Assembly (NCBI RefSeq): GCF_030064165.1
Contig: NZ_CP125947.1
Location: 620,001-684,000 of the forward strand
DNA from: Comamonas resistens
Lineage (GTDB): Bacteria > Pseudomonadota > Gammaproteobacteria > Burkholderiales > Burkholderiaceae_C
Length of the DNA: 64,000 nt
Direction: 5' to 3'
Of this stretch, positions 24,573 to 32,299 are shown piece after piece. Made by a program: the position numbers and the translations under genes. Position 1 is the first letter of the stretch. The number at the start of each line of letters is the position of its first letter. The notes under the pieces are model-generated. The model had not been told where the DNA came from. It saw only the letters and a program-made list of their open reading frames with translations, and did not search any database.

Positions 24573-26003
24573 ATGAACGCTGCTGTGCGCTTCAACCCCG
24601 CTGACTCGGCCATCGCCGATATTTCCCTGGCCGCCTGGGGCCGCAAGGAAATCAAGATTGCCGAAACCGAGATGCCCGGCCTGATGGCCGTGCGCGAAGA
24701 ATTCGCTGCGAAGCAGCCCCTGAAGGGCGCGCGCATCACCGGCTCGCTGCACATGACCATCCAGACGGCCGTGCTGATCGAGACGCTGACGGCTCTGGGT
24801 GCCGACGTGCGCTGGGCTTCGTGCAATATCTTCTCGACCCAGGACCATGCCGCTGCCGCCATCGCCGAAACCGGCGTGCCGGTCTACGCCATCAAGGGCG
24901 AGTCGCTGGAAGACTACTGGAACTACACGCACAACATCTTCGAATTCGGCGCCAAGGGTACCGAGAACGAAGGCCCCAACATGATCCTGGATGACGGCGG
25001 CGACGCCACCATGCTCATGCACCTGGGCAAGCGCGCCGAGCAGGATCTGTCCGTGCTGGCCAACCCCACTTCGGAAGAAGAGCGCATCGTCTTTGCCGCC
25101 ATCAAGGCCAAGCTGGCCGTGGACCCCACCTGGTACAGCCGCAAGTCGGCCCAGATCATGGGCGTGACCGAAGAGACTACGACCGGCGTGCACCGCCTGA
25201 ACGAAATGTCGGCCAAGGGCACACTGCTGTTCCGCGCCATCAACGTGAACGACTCGGTGACCAAGTCCAAGTTCGACAACCTCTACGGCTGCCGCGAATC
25301 GCTGGTGGACGGCATCAAGCGCGCCACCGACGTGATGATCGCCGGCAAGGTGGCCTGCGTGGCCGGCTACGGCGACGTGGGCAAGGGCTCCGCCCAGGCT
25401 CTGCGCGCGCTGTCGGCCCAGGTCTGGGTGACCGAGATCGACCCCATCAACGCCCTGCAGGCCGCCATGGAAGGCTACAAGGTCGTGACCATGGAATACG
25501 CTGCCGACAAGGCCGACATCTTCGTGACCACCACCGGCAACAAGGACATCATCCGCCACGAGCACATGGTGGCCATGAAGGATCAGGCCATCGTCTGCAA
25601 CATCGGTCACTTCGACAACGAAATCGATGTGGCTTCGATCGAGAAGTACAAGTGGGAAGAAGTGAAGCCCCAGGTGGACCAGATCGAGTTCCCCGACGGC
25701 AAGAAGATCACACTGCTGGCCAAGGGCCGTCTGGTGAACCTGGGCTGCGCCACCGGCCACCCCAGCTTTGTGATGTCCAACTCCTTTGCCAACCAGACCC
25801 TGGCGCAGATCGAGCTGTTCACCCGCCCCGACGCCTACGAAGTGGGCAAGGTCTATGTGCTGCCCAAGATCCTCGACGAAAAGGTCGCCCGCCTGCATCT
25901 GAAGAAGGTCGGCGCCATGCTGACCGAGCTGACCGATACACAGGCCGCCTACATCGGCGTGAAGAAGGAAGGCCCTTACAAGCCGGAGACATACCGCTAC
26001 TGA
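24573..26003 (+). CDS. ahcY: Adenosylhomocysteinase (SAH hydrolase)
   Basis: A 476-residue cytosolic enzyme that splits S-adenosylhomocysteine to adenosine and homocysteine, removing the product inhibitor of methyltransferases. Landmarks are [35 protein letters not shown], the NAD-binding loop [14 protein letters not shown] near residue 270, [19 protein letters not shown] and the C-terminal [13 protein letters not shown] with the two residues that close the NAD site. The ATG at 24573 follows TTTGGAGAAAACC; an in-frame ATG 12 bases upstream overlaps that ribosome binding site. It is controlled by the SAH riboswitch. Confidence 0.99.
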   Translation: MNAAVRFNPADSAIADISLAAWGRKEIKIAETEMPGLMAVREEFAAKQPLKGARITGSLHMTIQTAVLIETLTALGADVRWASCNIFSTQDHAAAAIAETGVPVYAIKGESLEDYWNYTHNIFEFGAKGTENEGPNMILDDGGDATMLMHLGKRAEQDLSVLANPTSEEERIVFAAIKAKLAVDPTWYSRKSAQIMGVTEETTTGVHRLNEMSAKGTLLFRAINVNDSVTKSKFDNLYGCRESLVDGIKRATDVMIAGKVACVAGYGDVGKGSAQALRALSAQVWVTEIDPINALQAAMEGYKVVTMEYAADKADIFVTTTGNKDIIRHEHMVAMKDQAIVCNIGHFDNEIDVASIEKYKWEEVKPQVDQIEFPDGKKITLLAKGRLVNLGCATGHPSFVMSNSFANQTLAQIELFTRPDAYEVGKVYVLPKILDEKVARLHLKKVGAMLTELTDTQAAYIGVKKEGPYKPETYRY

Positions 26004-26012
26004 TCGTAGCGG

Positions 26013-26116
26013 TCACCCCCTGAGGCGCTTTGCGCCTTCGCCCCTCTCTCTACGCGCTTCGCGCTAGGGGAGGGGGACGACAGCTTCGCCGCGAGGCGGC
26101 TCTTGCTCGCTGTCCT
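26013..26116 (-). repeat. Intergenic palindromic repeat, family A, copy 3
   Basis: Reverse-oriented copy: CACCCCCTGAGGCGCTTTGCGCC, then CCCCTCTCTCTACGCGCTTCGCGC, then GGGGGACGACAG, then GAGGCGGCTCTTGCTCGCTGTC. It aligns with the copies at 8821 and 11711 when reversed. It follows the ahcY stop and, with a family C element at 26158-26240, makes up most of the 310-base spacer to the next gene. The rest of the spacer shows only the ribosome binding site before 26314. Confidence 0.8.
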
Positions 26117-26157
26117 GAGCTTGGAGCGCGCCTGTATCGAAGCTGTGTTGATTTATT

Positions 26158-26240
26158 TGATAGCTTCTTGCGCTTGTCAGTCATTGATTTCAGATGGATA
26201 TCTATCTGAATGGCAAGCAAGGCAATCGCAAGCAGCTATC
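26158..26240. repeat. Palindromic repeat, family C, copy 2
   Basis: Ends in TGATAGCT and AGCTATC, with the inner inverted pair TTCAGAT / ATCTGAA and the conserved blocks GCGCTTG (left) and CGCAAGCAGC (right). It aligns almost base for base with 62123-62203, and its ends match 33728-33811. It is located upstream of the TlyA-like gene. Confidence 0.75.
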
Positions 26241-26313
26241 TAAAAAGATTTCTTTTGCCCGCTGCACTTGGGTGCAGTGCCTGGCGCCGGTTTATTTCAA
26301 AGGAAGCGACGCT

Positions 26314-27510
26314 ATGCGCGCAGATGTTTTTTTGGTGGAAGCAGGCCATGCTTCGACACGCTCGCAGGCCCAGCGCCTGATTGCCTCAGGCGTGGAATGG
26401 CGCCTGACGCCTCTGGCTCCCTGGAAGAAGGTCGCCAAGAACGGCGACGATATTCCTGCCGGTGCCGAGCTGCAGCTGCTGGACGCTGCAGAGGCCAAAT
26501 ACATCTCGCGCGGCGGCCTCAAGCTTGAAGGGGCGCTGGCCGCCACGGGTATTGCCGTCAAGGGGCTGCGCTGCCTGGATGTGGGTCAGAGCACCGGCGG
26601 TTTCACCGACTGCCTGCTGCAGGCCGGTGCGGCCCAGGTCATCGGCATCGACGTGGGCCATGCTCAGTTGCACGAGCGCCTGAAGAATGACGAGCGCGTG
26701 GTCTGCGTCGAAGGCTTCAATGCCCGTGCGCTGACGCCCGAGCTGCTGGAGAAAGCCTGCGACGAGGCACTCAGCGAAGTCATCGAGGAAGAAGAGGACA
26801 ACGACACCCAGCCCGTCGCCCCCTATGCCTGGATGCGCAATGGCGGTCAGGTCGATGAAGACTATGACGACAGCGACGATGCCAAGGAGCAAGACGTCGA
26901 GAACTTCAAGGCTGAGCGCGCCGCCAAGGCCAAAGCCAAGGCCGAAGGCTCTGTTCCCGTGGAGCTGCGCCGCCGGGCAGGCACCGAAAACATCGACATC
27001 ACACCGGCTTTCGATGTGGTGACCGGCGACCTGTCCTTTATCTCGCTGACGCTGGTGCTGCCTGCCGTGGTGCAGACTCTCAAGCCCCATGGTCAGCTGC
27101 TGATGCTGGTCAAGCCCCAGTTCGAGCTGCAACCCGGCCAGATCGGCAAGGGCGGCATCGTGCGCGACAAGGCCTTGTATGCCGAAGTGGAGCAGCGCAT
27201 TCGCGGCTGCCTTGAAGACCTGGGCCTGACGGTCAAGCAGTGGCTGGATTCGCCCATTGAGGGCGGCGACGGCAATCACGAATTCTTTGTCTGGGCTCAG
27301 CAGGGCGCAGAAGTCAAAGCCGCGGCGCCTGTGGATGCGGCAGATGCCGCGCCTGCCAAGCCCGCCGGCAAGACTGCGCCCAAACGCCCATCGCGTGCCG
27401 ATATCAAGGCTCAACGCGCCAAGCAGGAGCTGTACGAAGACCCCGAGGTCGCCAGCTTCGGTCAGCCCGGACCTGCCCGGGCCAAGCAAAAAAAGCGCAA
27501 CGAGCGCTGA
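26314..27510 (+). CDS. TlyA-family (S4 domain plus FtsJ-like) rRNA methyltransferase with internal insertion
   Basis: A 398-residue putative 2'-O-methyltransferase for rRNA. Residues 1-65 are an S4 RNA-binding domain (MRADVFLVEAGHASTRSQAQ). The K in KYISRGGLKLEGAL and SAM motif CLDVGQSTGGFTDCLLQAGA near 88 define the FtsJ-type fold, followed by DVVTGDLSFISLTLVLP and LLMLVKPQFE. TlyA proteins are usually 240-280 residues. This one has an insertion at about residues 152-222 that is very acidic (EEEEDN, DEDYDDSDDAKE) then basic (ERAAKAKAKAEG). It also has a Lys/Arg-rich C-terminal tail. The ATG at 26314 follows AAAGGAAGC. It lies between ahcY and metF. Confidence 0.88.
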   Translation: MRADVFLVEAGHASTRSQAQRLIASGVEWRLTPLAPWKKVAKNGDDIPAGAELQLLDAAEAKYISRGGLKLEGALAATGIAVKGLRCLDVGQSTGGFTDCLLQAGAAQVIGIDVGHAQLHERLKNDERVVCVEGFNARALTPELLEKACDEALSEVIEEEEDNDTQPVAPYAWMRNGGQVDEDYDDSDDAKEQDVENFKAERAAKAKAKAEGSVPVELRRRAGTENIDITPAFDVVTGDLSFISLTLVLPAVVQTLKPHGQLLMLVKPQFELQPGQIGKGGIVRDKALYAEVEQRIRGCLEDLGLTVKQWLDSPIEGGDGNHEFFVWAQQGAEVKAAAPVDAADAAPAKPAGKTAPKRPSRADIKAQRAKQELYEDPEVASFGQPGPARAKQKKRNER

Positions 27511-27559
27511 GGCCTGCAAGCCTTAGCCAGATCTACAGAATCCAGAGACAAGAGCAGCC

Positions 27560-28387
27560 ATGAGTTTTCCCATCAGCTTTGAGTTTTTCCCCACCAAGAC
27601 GCCCGAAGGCGCTGCCAAGCATGTGGCTACGCGTCAGGCCCTGTATGCGCGCAAGCCTCAGTTCTGCTCCGTGACCTACGGTGCAGGCGGCTCCACGCAG
27701 TCCGGCACTTTTGCCATGGTGCGCGACATTCAGAACGAGGGTGTGGCTGCGGCTTCCCACTTCTCCTGCATCGGTGCAACCCACGAAAAAGTGCGAGCCG
27801 AACTCAGCGAGCTCAAGGCCATGGGCGTCAAGCGCATCGTGGCCCTGCGCGGTGATTTGCCCAGCGGTTATGGCCTGGGTGGCGAGTTCCATTACGCCAG
27901 CGATCTGGTGGCATTCGTGCGACAGGAGTTTGGCGACTGGTTCCATATCGAAGTGGCGGCTTACCCGGAAACCCACCCCCAGGCAAAATCCCCACGCAGC
28001 GATCTTGAAGCATTTGTTGCTAAAGTGCGCGCTGGTGCAGATTCCGCCATCACGCAATACTTCTACAATGCCGACGCATACATGCGCTTTGTGGATGAGG
28101 TGAAGGCCCTGGGGATTGAGACTCCCGTCGTTCCCGGAATCATGCCTATCACCAGTTCCACACAGCTGATGCGTTTCTCGGATGCCTGCGGTGCCGAGAT
28201 CCCGCGCTGGATTCGTCTGCGTCTGCAGGCGTTCGGAGATGACACAGCATCCATTCGTGCGTTCGGTCTGGATGTCGTGACCCATCTATGTGATCAGTTG
28301 CGCAGCCAGGGGGCTCCAGGGCTGCACTTCTATACGATGAACCAGAGCGTCGCCACTCTGGAGATCTGCGACCGACTCGGGCTTTGA
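27560..28387 (+). CDS. metF: 5,10-methylenetetrahydrofolate reductase
   Basis: A 275-residue flavoenzyme that makes 5-methyl-THF, the methyl donor for homocysteine remethylation. It begins with SFEFFPTKTPEG, whose glutamate is catalytic, and contains FCSVTYGAGGST, LRGDLP with the flavin-binding loop, IEVAAYPETHP, ITQYFYN and PVVPGIMPI. The C-terminus LHFYTMNQSVATLEI is standard for MetF. The start follows AAGAGCAGCC. It is functionally linked to ahcY, because both act in the methionine/SAM cycle, and is located 50 bases after the TlyA-like gene. Confidence 0.98.
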   Translation: MSFPISFEFFPTKTPEGAAKHVATRQALYARKPQFCSVTYGAGGSTQSGTFAMVRDIQNEGVAAASHFSCIGATHEKVRAELSELKAMGVKRIVALRGDLPSGYGLGGEFHYASDLVAFVRQEFGDWFHIEVAAYPETHPQAKSPRSDLEAFVAKVRAGADSAITQYFYNADAYMRFVDEVKALGIETPVVPGIMPITSSTQLMRFSDACGAEIPRWIRLRLQAFGDDTASIRAFGLDVVTHLCDQLRSQGAPGLHFYTMNQSVATLEICDRLGL

Positions 28388-28398
28388 GCATCTGCGTG

Positions 28399-28416
28399 CT
28401 GGCCCCTGTGGGCCAG
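28399..28416 (+). terminator. Hairpin downstream of metF
   Basis: CTGGCCC / GGGCCAG with loop CTGT, followed by TCTTGGG. The stem is strong but the T run is poor, so this is at most a weak terminator. Confidence 0.45.
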
Positions 28417-28461
28417 TCTTGGGCGGCACTCACTTGACGAGATCAAGGAGGCTATCCGCCC

Positions 28462-29271
28462 ATGTTTCGCATGAACCGCTGCTGGCGCCTGTGCCAATGG
28501 CTGGCCCTCGGCGCTTTTACCGTCGCAATGGCTGGCTGTGCACCCACGACTGAACGGGAGGGGGCCGACCCCGCACCGCTGAGCTCCGCCGCCAAGACTT
28601 CCGGCAGCCCTGCCAAATCTGCAAAACGCGTGGCCACGACCGAGTTGGGGGTGGATGGCTATGACCTGTCCTCGCGCCTGATGGGGCCCCCTGATCTGAT
28701 GGAGCTCGGGGCCATGCCGCCTCAGGTCGACAACTACATCAACAGCCGCTACAAGGACAGAGGTCTGGGTGTGAGGGCGACGCGCCCGCCCGTGGAGGCG
28801 AGTGTCGACGCGGACGATCCCGACAAATACGAACTCAAGGCCCCGGCGCGCGACAGTGATCAGCAGGGCCAGGCATCCTGGTATGGTGAGCAGTTCCATG
28901 GGCGGCGTACGGCCAGCGGAGAGCGCTTTGACCTGAATGAAATGACGGCGGCCCACCGCAGTCTGCCGTTCGGCACCAGGGTCTGTGTGCGCAGTGCGGT
29001 CACCGGCAAGTCGGTGGTAGTGCGCATCAATGACCGCGGGCCATTTGCGCCAGGACGCGTCATCGATCTCAGCAAGGCGGCTGCAAAAGAGCTGGGCATG
29101 ATGGGCCTGGGCATCAAGCCCGTGGAGATCTGGCGTCTGAACAAGAACGAGGACAGCTGCCCCGACGTGCTGGTGACCGAAGCCCGCCAGGGCAAGAGGG
29201 TGTCTCGCACCAAGATCGAGAAGGTCGAGAAGCGCAAGGTCAGCACCAAGGTGCACCCTAAGCGTCGTTGA
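28462..29271 (+). CDS. rlpA: RlpA-family lipoprotein (septal ring lytic transglycosylase family)
   Basis: A 269-residue lipoprotein. The signal peptide ends in the lipobox AMAGC with lipidated Cys26, followed by APTT. Residues about 133-230 form the RlpA double-psi beta-barrel: GQASWYGEQFHGRRTASGE, then MTAAHRSLPFGTRV, NDRGPFAPGRVIDLS and LGIKPVEIWRL. The catalytic Asp lies in NDRGPF. RlpA cleaves naked glycan strands at the division site in some species. A C-terminal SPOR domain, common in the family, is absent; the protein ends with a Lys-rich tail. The start follows AAGGAGG. Confidence 0.93.
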   Translation: MFRMNRCWRLCQWLALGAFTVAMAGCAPTTEREGADPAPLSSAAKTSGSPAKSAKRVATTELGVDGYDLSSRLMGPPDLMELGAMPPQVDNYINSRYKDRGLGVRATRPPVEASVDADDPDKYELKAPARDSDQQGQASWYGEQFHGRRTASGERFDLNEMTAAHRSLPFGTRVCVRSAVTGKSVVVRINDRGPFAPGRVIDLSKAAAKELGMMGLGIKPVEIWRLNKNEDSCPDVLVTEARQGKRVSRTKIEKVEKRKVSTKVHPKRR

Positions 29272-29280
29272 TGCTCGAAA

Positions 29281-29374
29281 TGAAAAATGGCTCCCTACGC
29301 TCTCCACTGCGTGTGATTCGCTGCCCCTCCAAGAGGGGCGTTTTTGATCTTGGGGCGGCCCGGCAATGAAAAAA
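29281..29374 (+). repeat. Intergenic palindromic repeat, family B, copy 2
   Basis: TGAAAAATGGCTCCCTACGC, CCACTGCGTGTGATTCGCTG, CCCCTCCAAGAGGGGCG, TTTTTGATCTTGGGGCGGCC and CGGCAATGAAAAAAGG. It matches copy 1 at 7341 in the same orientation. The CCCCTCCAAGAGGGG arm followed by T5 could itself terminate rlpA transcription. Confidence 0.8.
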
Positions 29375-29395
29375 GGCGCTTGCAGCGCCTTTTTT
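29369..29395 (+). terminator. Bidirectional terminator between rlpA and rlmJ
   Basis: AAAAAGGCGC / GCGCCTTTTTT with loop TTGCA: a GC-rich stem flanked by A and T runs. It serves the convergent genes rlpA (plus) and rlmJ (minus). Confidence 0.85.
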
Positions 29396-29413
29396 ATTGA
29401 TGTTTGCGGATGT

Positions 29414-30283
29414 TTATTTGCCGCCCGACTCCAGAGTGAAGGAGGCATTCTCATCCTGGCCCAGCAGCTTGACGAGCTGCGGCATGGCGGGCTTGAGCTG
29501 ATCCTTGAGATTGAACGGCGGGTTGATCAGGAACATGCCGCTGGCGGGCAGGCCGCCGCGCTCGGAAGTCTTGTTGCTCTTGACCGTCAAGGTGGCATGC
29601 AGCCAGCTCTTGCCGGCCTTGTTGGCCATGGTCTTGAGACGCTTGGGCAGGTCATGGGCTTCGGGGCGGGGAATGATGGGGTACCAGATGGCATAGGTGC
29701 CGGTGGGAAAGCGCTTGAGGCTGTCCGTCATCATGTCCAGCACGCGGCCGTAGTCGCTCTTGAGTTCATAGCTGGGATCGCAGAGCAGCAGGGCACGACG
29801 CGAAGGCGGGGGCAGGAATTTCTTGACGCCCTCGAAGCCGTCTTCGAGCAGCACGGCCACCTGGCGTGGCACTTCCAGCTGGGCCATGTTGCCGGTCAGC
29901 GAGCGCATGTCCGTGGGGTGCAGCTCGAAGGCCTTGAGGCGATCATGACCGCGCAGCAGCGCCTGGGTGATGAAGGGCGAGCCAGGGTAGTTGCGCACGG
30001 CATTGCCCTGGTTGAAGTGGCGCACCATCTGCATGTATTGCTGCAGCACCGGTGCCAGCTCGGCTTCCTTGGCTTCGGCCAGGCGCAGCACGCCGTCTGC
30101 CGCTTCGCCGCTCTTGCTGGCGTAGTCGCCGTCGAGGCGGTACAGGCCCGCACCGCCGTGGGTGTCGAGCACCGTCAGTGCCGCCTCTTTCTGGATGAGG
30201 TATTGCACGGTGGCAATCAGCACGGTGTGCTTGAGCACGTCGGCATGATTGCCTGCATGGAAGGCGTGGCGGTAACTGAACAT
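29414..30283 (-). CDS. rlmJ: 23S rRNA (adenine(2030)-N6)-methyltransferase RlmJ
   Basis: A 289-residue SAM-dependent enzyme that methylates A2030 of 23S rRNA. It starts with the diagnostic MFSYRHAFHAGNHADVLKH. SAM motif I is VLDTHGGAGLY, and the catalytic motif IV reads LLCDPSYELKSDY, where many homologues have DPPYE. INPPFNLKDQL near the C-terminus is also typical. The ATG at 30283 is preferred over the in-frame start at 30310 because homologues begin with MFSYRH. The gene converges with rlpA. Confidence 0.96.
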   Translation of the reverse strand: MFSYRHAFHAGNHADVLKHTVLIATVQYLIQKEAALTVLDTHGGAGLYRLDGDYASKSGEAADGVLRLAEAKEAELAPVLQQYMQMVRHFNQGNAVRNYPGSPFITQALLRGHDRLKAFELHPTDMRSLTGNMAQLEVPRQVAVLLEDGFEGVKKFLPPPSRRALLLCDPSYELKSDYGRVLDMMTDSLKRFPTGTYAIWYPIIPRPEAHDLPKRLKTMANKAGKSWLHATLTVKSNKTSERGGLPASGMFLINPPFNLKDQLKPAMPQLVKLLGQDENASFTLESGGK

Positions 30284-30441
30284 AGAGACGGATGGTAACC
30301 AGCAGGGCAAGAGGGGAACAGCACTTTTTACCCTGTGGTCTTTAAAGGCTGTTGGCGCCTGTGTGCAGAGTGGAGAACGGCCCTGACGGGCTGATTCACA
30401 ACAGGCTGCTGAACAAAAACGCGCAGATTCCGGCGTTTTCG

Positions 30442-30447
30442 TATAAT
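30442..30447 (+). promoter_or_regulatory. -10 element of the rplM-rpsI promoter
   Basis: TATAAT preceded by TTTTCG, 158 bases before the rplM start. It is the best promoter candidate in the 321-base spacer 30284-30604, which otherwise contains a long leader with a hairpin at its 3' end. The -35 position has no good consensus match. Confidence 0.55.
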
Positions 30448-30542
30448 GGCGGGCTTCGCAGCGATTTTATGGTTCCCGCGGCGAAGGCTTGGACTTCGGT
30501 TTGAGTAACCCCGCCTAAGAGGCTTCCTTTAAAGATCCGTCT

Positions 30543-30594
30543 TTTCAAGAAGAAGCACCGACCGCGGAAAAGGGACCGCCAAACCTTCTTGAAA
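30543..30594 (+). promoter_or_regulatory. Leader hairpin overlapping the rplM ribosome binding site
   Basis: TTTCAAGAAG (30543-30552) and CTTCTTGAAA (30585-30594) form a perfect 10-base inverted repeat. The right arm runs into the GAAAGAG ribosome binding site that precedes the rplM ATG at 30605. The geometry fits translational control of the L13-S9 operon, which is autoregulated by L13 in E. coli; that L13 acts here is inference. Confidence 0.55.
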
Positions 30595-30604
30595 GAGAAA
30601 ACTC

Positions 30605-31033
30605 ATGTCTACATTCAGCGCAAAGCCCGCTGAGGTGCAACACGAGTGGTTTGTGATTGACGCCACCGATAAGGTGCTCGGACGTGTCGCCAGCGAAGTG
30701 GCACTCCGTCTGCGCGGCAAGCACAAGGCCATTTACACACCTCACGTTGACACCGGTGACTACATCGTCATCATCAACGCCTCCAAGCTCAAGGTCACTG
30801 GTACCAAGAACCTGGACAAGGTGTACTACCGTCACTCCGGTTTCCCCGGTGGCATCACTGCTACCAACTTCCGCGACCTGCAGGCTAAGTTCCCTGGCCG
30901 CGCTCTGGAAAAGGCCGTCAAGGGCATGCTGCCCAAGGGTCCCCTGGGCTACGCCATGATCAAGAAGCTGAAGGTGTACGGCGGTGCCGAGCACCCCCAT
31001 ACCGCACAGCAGCCTAAGGCTCTGGAAATTTAA
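30605..31033 (+). CDS. rplM: 50S ribosomal protein L13
   Basis: A 142-residue ribosomal protein. Typical segments are [51 protein letters not shown] and [20 protein letters not shown]. It is the first gene of the conserved rplM-rpsI pair, with rpsI starting 10 bases after the stop. Confidence 0.99.
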   Translation: MSTFSAKPAEVQHEWFVIDATDKVLGRVASEVALRLRGKHKAIYTPHVDTGDYIVIINASKLKVTGTKNLDKVYYRHSGFPGGITATNFRDLQAKFPGRALEKAVKGMLPKGPLGYAMIKKLKVYGGAEHPHTAQQPKALEI

Positions 31034-31043
31034 GGAGACCTAG

Positions 31044-31436
31044 ATGATTGGTGATTGGAATAACGGCACCGGCCGTCGCAAGTCCAGCGTCGCTCGTGTG
31101 TTCCTGAAGAAGGGCTCCGGCAAGATCACTGTGAATGGCAAGGACATTCAGCAGTATTTCGGCCGCGAAACCTCCATCATGATCGCGAAGCAACCTCTGG
31201 TGCTGACCAACAACGTGGAAACATTCGACGTGCAAGTGAACGTGCACGGCGGCGGCGAATCCGGCCAAGCCGGTGCAGTTCGTCACGGTGTGACCCGTGC
31301 CCTGATCGACTATGACGCAGCGCTGAAGCCCGTCCTGAGCCAAGCCGGCTTCGTGACTCGCGACGCCCGTGAAGTCGAGCGTAAGAAGGTTGGTCTGCGT
31401 GGTGCCCGTCGCGCCAAGCAGTTCTCGAAGCGTTAA
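31044..31436 (+). CDS. rpsI: 30S ribosomal protein S9
   Basis: A 130-residue protein of the small subunit head. It has [20 protein letters not shown] near the N-terminus, [19 protein letters not shown] in the middle and the conserved C-terminal tail ending [17 protein letters not shown], which reaches the P-site tRNA. The start follows AAGGAGACCTAG. It is cotranscribed with rplM. Confidence 0.99.
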   Translation: MIGDWNNGTGRRKSSVARVFLKKGSGKITVNGKDIQQYFGRETSIMIAKQPLVLTNNVETFDVQVNVHGGGESGQAGAVRHGVTRALIDYDAALKPVLSQAGFVTRDAREVERKKVGLRGARRAKQFSKR

Positions 31437-31478
31437 TTCGTTTCCCAGCCCGAAAGACTCTTCGGAGTCTTTGCGCGA

Positions 31479-31515
31479 AAACCGCCCCGAACGCAAGTTC
31501 CGGGCGGTTTTTTCA
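31479..31515 (+). terminator. Rho-independent terminator of rplM-rpsI
   Basis: AACCGCCC / GGGCGGTT with a 12-base interval (CGAACGCAAGTT plus CC), followed by TTTTTTC. An additional hairpin AAGACTC-TTCG-GAGTCTT lies just before it at 31454-31471. Confidence 0.85.
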
Positions 31516-31584
31516 TGGCCGGGCCGCCCGAAGATGAAAACTCCGGGGCAGCGGCTCACACGCGGTGAGCAAGCGTGGGGTGCC
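31511..31584 (-). repeat. Intergenic palindromic repeat, family B, copy 3
   Basis: A reverse-oriented element: TTTCATGGCCGGGCCGCCCG, AAGATGAAAA, GGGGCAGCGGCTCACACGCG, GTGAGCAAGCGTGGGGTGCC. It is shorter than the other copies because the CCCCTC half of the central arm is missing. It is joined head to tail with copy 4. Confidence 0.75.
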
Positions 31585-31671
31585 TTTTTTCATCGCCGGG
31601 CCGCCCCAAGATGAAAAATACCCCTCTTGGAGGGGCAGCGGCTACACGCAGTGAGCAAGCGTAGGGTGCCT
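31585..31671 (-). repeat. Intergenic palindromic repeat, family B, copy 4
   Basis: Full reverse copy: TTTTTTCATCGCCGGGCCGC, CCCAAGATGAAAAATACCCC, TCTTGGAGGGGCAGCGGCTA, GTGAGCAAGCGTAGGGTGCC. Copies 3 and 4 together occupy about 160 of the 384 bases between rpsI and erpA. The remaining 150 bases before erpA should contain its promoter, but I see no clear -35/-10 pair. Confidence 0.8.
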
Positions 31672-31820
31672 TGTTCATGCCCGCTGCTTTCGCGGCATGC
31701 ACCTGTATTGCCGGCCTTGGGCAATGCCCCCACTTGCTCTGGCGACAAAGAAATATGGTCTGAATTCCCGAGCCCCTTGCTGTACCATTTCGGGCAATCA
31801 AGAACCTACGGAGTACTGCC

Positions 31821-32186
31821 ATGAGCGCCGTTGCTGAAACCACGACCACTGAAATGCCTTCCCCCATCGTCTTCACCGACAGCGCTGCTGCCAAGGTGGC
31901 CGACCTGATTGCCGAAGAGGGCAATCCTGATCTGAAGCTGCGCGTGTTCGTGCAAGGTGGTGGCTGTTCGGGTTTCCAGTACGGTTTCACCTTCGATGAG
32001 ATCACCAACGACGACGACACCACCATGACCAAGAACGGTGTCTCGCTGCTGATCGACTCCATGAGCTATCAGTATCTGGTTGGCGCGGAGATTGACTACA
32101 AGGAAGACCTGCAAGGCGCGCAATTCGTGATCAAGAACCCCAACGCCACAACCACCTGCGGCTGCGGCTCCAGCTTCTCGGTCTGA
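31821..32186 (+). CDS. erpA: Iron-sulfur cluster insertion protein ErpA
   Basis: A 121-residue A-type carrier that delivers Fe-S clusters to apoproteins, including isoprenoid-synthesis enzymes. The three cluster-binding cysteines are in [11 protein letters not shown] and near the end in TTCGCGSSF. After an N-terminal tail (residues 1-12) the conserved core begins [15 protein letters not shown]. It is a single-gene unit, ended by the hairpin at 32241. Confidence 0.97.
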   Translation: MSAVAETTTTEMPSPIVFTDSAAAKVADLIAEEGNPDLKLRVFVQGGGCSGFQYGFTFDEITNDDDTTMTKNGVSLLIDSMSYQYLVGAEIDYKEDLQGAQFVIKNPNATTTCGCGSSFSV

Positions 32187-32240
32187 ACCCCATGCCTGCT
32201 TGCACGCCAGCCGCCAAGGTCTGGTGTGTGCACTCCATTT

Positions 32241-32270
32241 AAGCCGCTGCCTGCCAGCGGCTTTTTTGTT
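32241..32270 (+). terminator. Rho-independent terminator of erpA
   Basis: AAGCCGCTG / CAGCGGCTT with loop CCTGC, then TTTTTGTTTTT. Located 55 bases after the erpA stop. Confidence 0.9.
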
Positions 32271-32299
32271 TTTACGGCTGGACCTTCTTGGAGTTGCCC

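Noticed and set aside
31730..31790. Promoter for erpA
   Set aside because: TTGCTC and TATGGT are present but spaced by 14 bases; no pair with acceptable spacing was found.
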